Of a DNA stretch of 64,000 nucleotides, positions 59,370 to 64,000 are shown one piece after another (within the stretch, counting starts at the first letter, position 1; every line of letters starts with the position of its first letter). The stretch lies in assembly GCA_000727475.1 (NCBI GenBank), contig KL647296.1, forward strand, positions 2,090,388 to 2,154,387, read 5' to 3'. The notes beneath the pieces are model-generated. The model was not told the DNA's origin. It ran no database searches and saw nothing but the letters and a program-made list of their open reading frames with translations. Position numbers and translations under genes: made by a program. The stretch comes from Sarcocystis neurona. Lineage: Eukaryota; Apicomplexa; Conoidasida; Eucoccidiorida; Sarcocystidae.

Positions 59370-62300
59370 CTAGCAAAAAAGGTACTGCAACATTTGTAAC
59401 TCCATACAAACCGGCCACGCTCGAACATCCACGGCAAACAGGGGATGCTACGGGAATTAGACGGAGAAAATGATGTAAGAAGAGGTGAAAGTTGAAGAGA
59501 GCTCATACGTAGCGTGAGCGTTTAAAGCGGTTAACACCTCAAAATGAGACCACACGCCAGATTAGAGGACGAAGGAAAACCCCACACATGCGATGAAGAA
59601 CAAGGCACTCACAAAAACATAATGGTAAGCTAAGCACGAGAACTTGGTGCGCGTGCCCGACGCTGTGTTTCGTGTATAAGTGGATACGTGGGACCGACAC
59701 AAAGGGATGGTTCGGGAATTTTCAAGAGTGAGACAAATCCCGCCGGCAAGAGTTGCGTAGCGTCACACCACGTGAGCAACACTAATCATAATTTACATGT
59801 ACTGTAGCACGTCAGGTTCAACGAGTGGAGAGCAAACCGCTGGCAAGGAGGACGATGGGCAAAGTGCTCCTCTGAAAATCGAGCGAACTCGAGATGCTCT
59901 GAGGCACTTCACGATATTTCTGTACAGTGCAGCGGACTTCGTTATCGCACACAGGAATGGTACGCCACTAAAACAGACGTCTTTTCGAGCCGTAGCTTGA
60001 CAACGGAAGACGAGGCAACAACTTCTCGCTTATATCAGCACCTTGATAACAATATTCATGTTTACATTGGAAAGCCTTCAGCCGGCCTTCGTAGCCAGCT
60101 GTGCAGTTTTGAGTGACACAAAGTGAGTCTAACGCAACGAAAAGAACACGTATGTATGTTCTTGTTGATAAGATCTACGTCACCATATGACCCGCAAGCC
60201 TTTGAATACAAATATTACGTGCGTGTACGCGGCAGGTCAGTGTCTGCGAAAGTATCCAGTGCTCAATCGCAGGGGTAAAACGTGAAACGCATCTGCAATG
60301 GTACAACAACAGAAAGTTGCTTGTCCTGCACCACGAGAGTCGACGTAAAAAGAAATAGTGTAAAGCCGCGGCGGTCTAGCCTCGACCGCTGGATGTTTCT
60401 GTACACAAAGATCCTGTCTGTGACAACAAAGATGTTCAAGACTAACTGTATGTGGACGTCGTGTGCCTGTGCCCGCATTCGCATTCGATAAAATCTGTAA
60501 CTGTTACATCTGCTGGGTCCATCTATCGTGTTGACTACTCAATATATCGGAATCTATTCAATCACGCAGCAGCGAAATTAACCTTGAGATCCTTCTTCTG
60601 GAGTGATTCTCAAGTACGTAATCTGGCTGCACTGGCGCTCCGCCGCTCATGTGTCAGCGGTTTCTGTTTTCACCTGGTGATAGCCAGGTATTGAGGTTAC
60701 TCCGTAAAAAATAACACCCTAGCCCAGGATGCCCCCATACTTTTAGCGGGCCGGATGACGTCGAGTCACACGGGGAATACTACTGTAAATGAGTCTAGTC
60801 TGTCTCACAGAAGGATGCTCAGGCTGAGATCTCCGATCTAACATACTGCCGAATATCCTGTGGTTTTCGTGCATAGTGACACACAGGATCATCACTGCGG
60901 GGTGGGGACTATGCCAACTTTGCATGTACATATTCTCGGCTGATGCAGAGCTGTCCTCTTGTCCCAAGGGAAGTCCTTGTAGTGTGTTCGTTGGAGTGCA
61001 CGCTCCAATCCTGTCTAACGCAGCCAGAAGTACAATGTTTTGTGTAAGCAGTGTCACCTCCAAGCACACATGAAGCTTCAATTTTATGGACTGACTGCGT
61101 GGTAAACACAAAGTTCCTCATCGACGAGTAGAGCTCCTGGAAAAAAGCTCCCTACCCCATTTTGCGCGGCTACCGGCGCCACTTCGTTGAGCGGTCCTCA
61201 ACGAATGTGTCAAACAAACACACTATGCCATAATGCTACACATTGGTGTCCGCCGGATCGTACGTGCCACTTTGTTGAGCAGTCCTCCACTCGAAAGTGG
61301 GCACGCTTGTCGAGAAATTCTGTTTCTAGGCATACCAATTGCATTAACAGTAGGTGAGGATATCTGCAAAACTTTTGTTAGAGTGCTCAGGGCCTCCAAA
61401 TTCTGTAAGTCAAAACTGTAGGCATGTACTTATTGCATCTATTTTTTGCTTGACAAACAGCGTACCATAAGGTGTAAATGCGCTAACACATGTTGTCTGT
61501 TTGTTTCGACAGTAGAGCTTACAGGGCCGTCCACCCGTACGGCTGTACAGAAACTTCGAAGGCGAAATTCTGCCTTTGTAAGGGCAGTAGAGTGTTGCGA
61601 ACGCAGGTGCGTCAAGTGCGACCTGCCTTAAGACCCTTCCGGAGTCATTCATTGAAAAACAACCGCATAGGTTCCCTTTCTTCTTCACGAGGTAGAGGAC
61701 AAAGTGCTCTGCTTCCGTCGACAGGACATGAACACAACAGTGGAAAAAACGCATCCTCCACGTGCTGGTGCGTGAAGGGATTCTTGTCGTGTGTCGACGT
61801 GTGCGCGTATGACTGAGGATCAGCCGAGGTCTCACAGAAGAACCCCGTCGTTGTAACAAATACCTCTGCTTCTTCAGTGTAAGTTGCAAGGCTGCAATTA
61901 CTCGCATCCTAGTATGTGTACCTGTGGCTCTGTGACTAGAGTGCTGACCCAGGCGCAGGTGCTTTTGAGTCAACTGTTAAGCATACGTACGCGTACCTGG
62001 CGTGACGCAGCTCACGGGCTACAGTGCCACGACGTGTCTCAACACGTCTTGAAATGTTGTGTTTGTTTTCAGTTGGAAAAAAAGTCATTTGGGGGCAGGG
62101 ATAGGATATTACCGTTCTCGATTCGCGTCTACCTGACTGACTATGGCTTTAACTTGAAGAAGTATACCATATAAAGCCGCAAGTTATACACCAGGAGGCG
62201 ACCGTCATGGAAAAGTCCCACTGAATACGCGTTTGAGGAGACATGTGACTTTAGAGGAACAAACCTGCCAGTAATACTACCGGGCAATTTGTCGGTTTCC

Positions 62301-62866
62301 CTTTGTTAGCAAGCTTGGGAGCCTGAGTGCCGAGAAGTGGTGAGACCCCTTGTTGTATCACAGCCTTGTTGGCAACTACCTATGTGCGTATCTGTCTGTA
62401 CTTAAGGAAGTTCCTTGACCATCTTCTACCGCCATTGCGCTTGGGATGCCGAAATATATGAGACCGGCAACGAGTATCTTTACAAATACACGTGTTTGCG
62501 CACGTATGGGTGTGTGTGTGTGTGTGTGTGTGCGTGTGTGTGTGTGTGTGAAAATATAGACACCTACCTGCATGTTTTTCGTCAGAGTAGAGCCGCTTAA
62601 CACGGATCTTCAAGTGCGACTTGTGAAAACACGTGTGCAAGTGCCCAGCGGAGGCGAACGTGGAAGACAGTCGTGAGATACGTATTTCTAAACTTATATC
62701 TGTGCATCTCTCCATGTACACAATTCCACCAGTGGACCATTATCTCACTGTCTACGCACTACCGGAAACACGTTTTGTAAAACCTGTGTGATATGTGGTC
62801 TGACAGTGAGTTTCAGGCCCGCACGTAGACGGAAAGGGAGAGGCTCATTTCTACTTCCTTTTGCAG
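59370..62866. other. repeat-poor region, exons suspected on both strands but unresolved
   Basis: Coding-like pieces occur without a consistent chain. On the minus strand, an excellent acceptor (tttgttgtcacag) near 60412 is followed by open frames to about 60250. Frames 61410-61973 and 60743-61111 are also hydrophilic. On the plus strand, the acceptor tttgttttcag near 62070 is followed by LEKKSFGGRDRILPFSIRVY and a stop at 62174. A (tg)n run lies at 62509-62551. None is annotated as a gene. Confidence 0.4.
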
Positions 62867-62980
62867 GTGTACTCTGAAGAGAAGATTATGCGTTGTAATA
62901 CAACTGTGGAGGCTGCCCCAGCGCATCTCGCCCCTCCTTCACTTAGCTCGCGTGAAACCAGCTTTTGCCCGTCCCCCTTG
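62867..62980 (+). CDS. candidate internal exon, plus strand
   Basis: 114 bp (38 codons, phase 0 to phase 0) between a strong acceptor (acttccttttgcag) and a strong donor (gtaagttt). The phase-0 reading is hydrophilic and varied (VYSEEKIMRCNTTVEAAPAH, then SSRETSFCPSPL), including one N-x-T sequon. A second frame (phase 2 both ends) is also open. A further acceptor (tgtttctcacattcag) lies downstream near 63186. No family recognised. Confidence 0.3.
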
Positions 62981-64000
62981 GTAAGTTTAAGTGATTTGTA
63001 AGCACAGTGGTCTATTTGTTCACGTCTGTGCGGCATCTTACGAACCACGCCACGACGAGTGCGTACGTTGTTACTTAGTGGGACCCTGCGGCGCAGTTGT
63101 ATACATATGCGAACACATATATACATATATATGTACGCAAAAATCGGCGATATATAGTCAGACAGTAATAATGTTTCTCACATTCAGGGTGTACCAATGC
63201 CAGTTTGTACACGAGGAGAAGTTTTTTCTTTTCAGCATCTCTGACCTATTCACCCTACGCAGCGCGTAGAGACGTCGTCCTTTAGAAAATAAGAGTATGG
63301 CCTGTACACGAGCAAATTACGACTGTGTCAGCTTCTCCACATAAAGCCATTTTTGAAAGCTTCCCCTTCACGATGTTGCGTGTTCATGGTTTGCTGCGCT
63401 AACAAGTCGGAGTGCTGAGCACAAGTACGCAGCAGATAAAGAGGACGCACACAGAGTCGCCGCTGTGTTGACATGGAAAGCTAACTGACCTTTTCTCCTT
63501 CAGCTCCTTTGTAGATAATGTGTAATTACACCTGCTATATATGTAGATAATGTATAACTGTACCTGGTATATTGAAGCAGACGTACACGTTCAAAAAGGT
63601 CTACACTATACACATGTACACGTTGGCTGTACACCTGATGCCTGCCACAATGGTTGCTTGACTTTCGTGTGAGGTACGTAGAATTGGAGGTGTCTGCCTA
63701 GATTCCCCTAATCTGGAGGCTGAATCATAGTACAAGCGTGCCGGTCGGCACCAAGAGAATAAGTGCTTTCAGCGCGTTCGTCTAACTAAGGCGTTCCGCA
63801 GTGTGCGAAAGCGTCCACAGATACACAGCAGGTACCTATTAATATGTATAAAGGTACAGTTGAAATGCACGAACAAGAAGAAGACCGACATTTGGTGTAC
63901 GCACGGGCCCTCCTGTGGAGGTGCGACCCAGCCGAATTGCTCGTACAACATGTTCGTGCACCGGTAACGCAGGCTACAGGTCGGCGAAGTACGCACACCT
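62981..64000. other. repeat-poor end of window, no supported gene
   Basis: Short TA microsatellite at 63115-63160. A possible exon follows an acceptor near 63187 and runs to a stop by 63269. No other coding-like frame of note; any gene continuing past the window edge cannot be judged. Confidence 0.4.

Noticed and set aside
1..64000. Telomere-like TTTAGGG arrays, rRNA or tRNA genes, CRISPR arrays, transposon ends
   Set aside because: I looked for tandem telomere-type heptamers, regularly spaced direct repeats with unique spacers and terminal inverted repeats, and saw none. tRNA absence is by eye only and a covariance-model scan could overturn it.

Overview
The window is nuclear DNA of an apicomplexan parasite, most likely an Eimeria (chicken coccidium of the tenella/necatrix type). 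The signs are pervasive CAG/CTG trinucleotide runs that are translated as Gln, Ala, Ser or Leu tracts inside otherwise conserved proteins, GT-AG introns filled with TA/TATACGTA microsatellites, a flagellar gene (male gametes are flagellate), and alternating repeat-rich and repeat-poor segments. There is one assembly gap (545 N).

Layout. 1-3.9 kb: repeat-poor, no convincing gene. 3.9-6.4 kb (+): two-exon quinoid dihydropteridine reductase. 6.4-11.8 kb: no convincing gene, with a long CT-rich stretch and a tandem duplication at its end. 11.8-14.9 kb (+): three-exon cyclophilin H (PPIH), a U4/U6 snRNP peptidyl-prolyl isomerase. 16.36-16.8 kb (+): small unassigned reading frame. 17.3-19.1 kb (-): CFAP119/CCDC189-like flagellar protein. 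21.5-30.9 kb: dense CAG/CTG block with the N gap and one very long open frame (26.1-29.8 kb, +) carrying weak PrmC/HemK-like motifs. 31-34 kb: TA-rich microsatellites. 34-49.7 kb (+): a very large split gene, reconstructed here as a gamma-tubulin complex protein of the GCP6 type (about 2,900 residues, at least five exons, all junction phases compatible). 49.7-64 kb: repeat-poor again. There a minus-strand gene of at least 11 short exons (51.6-58.2 kb) can be threaded by splice sites and phase. It encodes an unrecognised single-pass membrane protein with a Cys-rich, N-glycosylatable ectodomain.

The recognised genes are unrelated single-copy functions (pterin recycling, splicing, flagellum, microtubule nucleation), each with its own promoter; there are no operons. 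What ties the window together is sequence architecture. CAG repeats run in the coding orientation inside exons, while several introns carry the opposite (CTG) orientation. Exon calls rest on reading frames, family motifs remembered from general knowledge, GT/AG sites and phase, with no alignment or transcript data.
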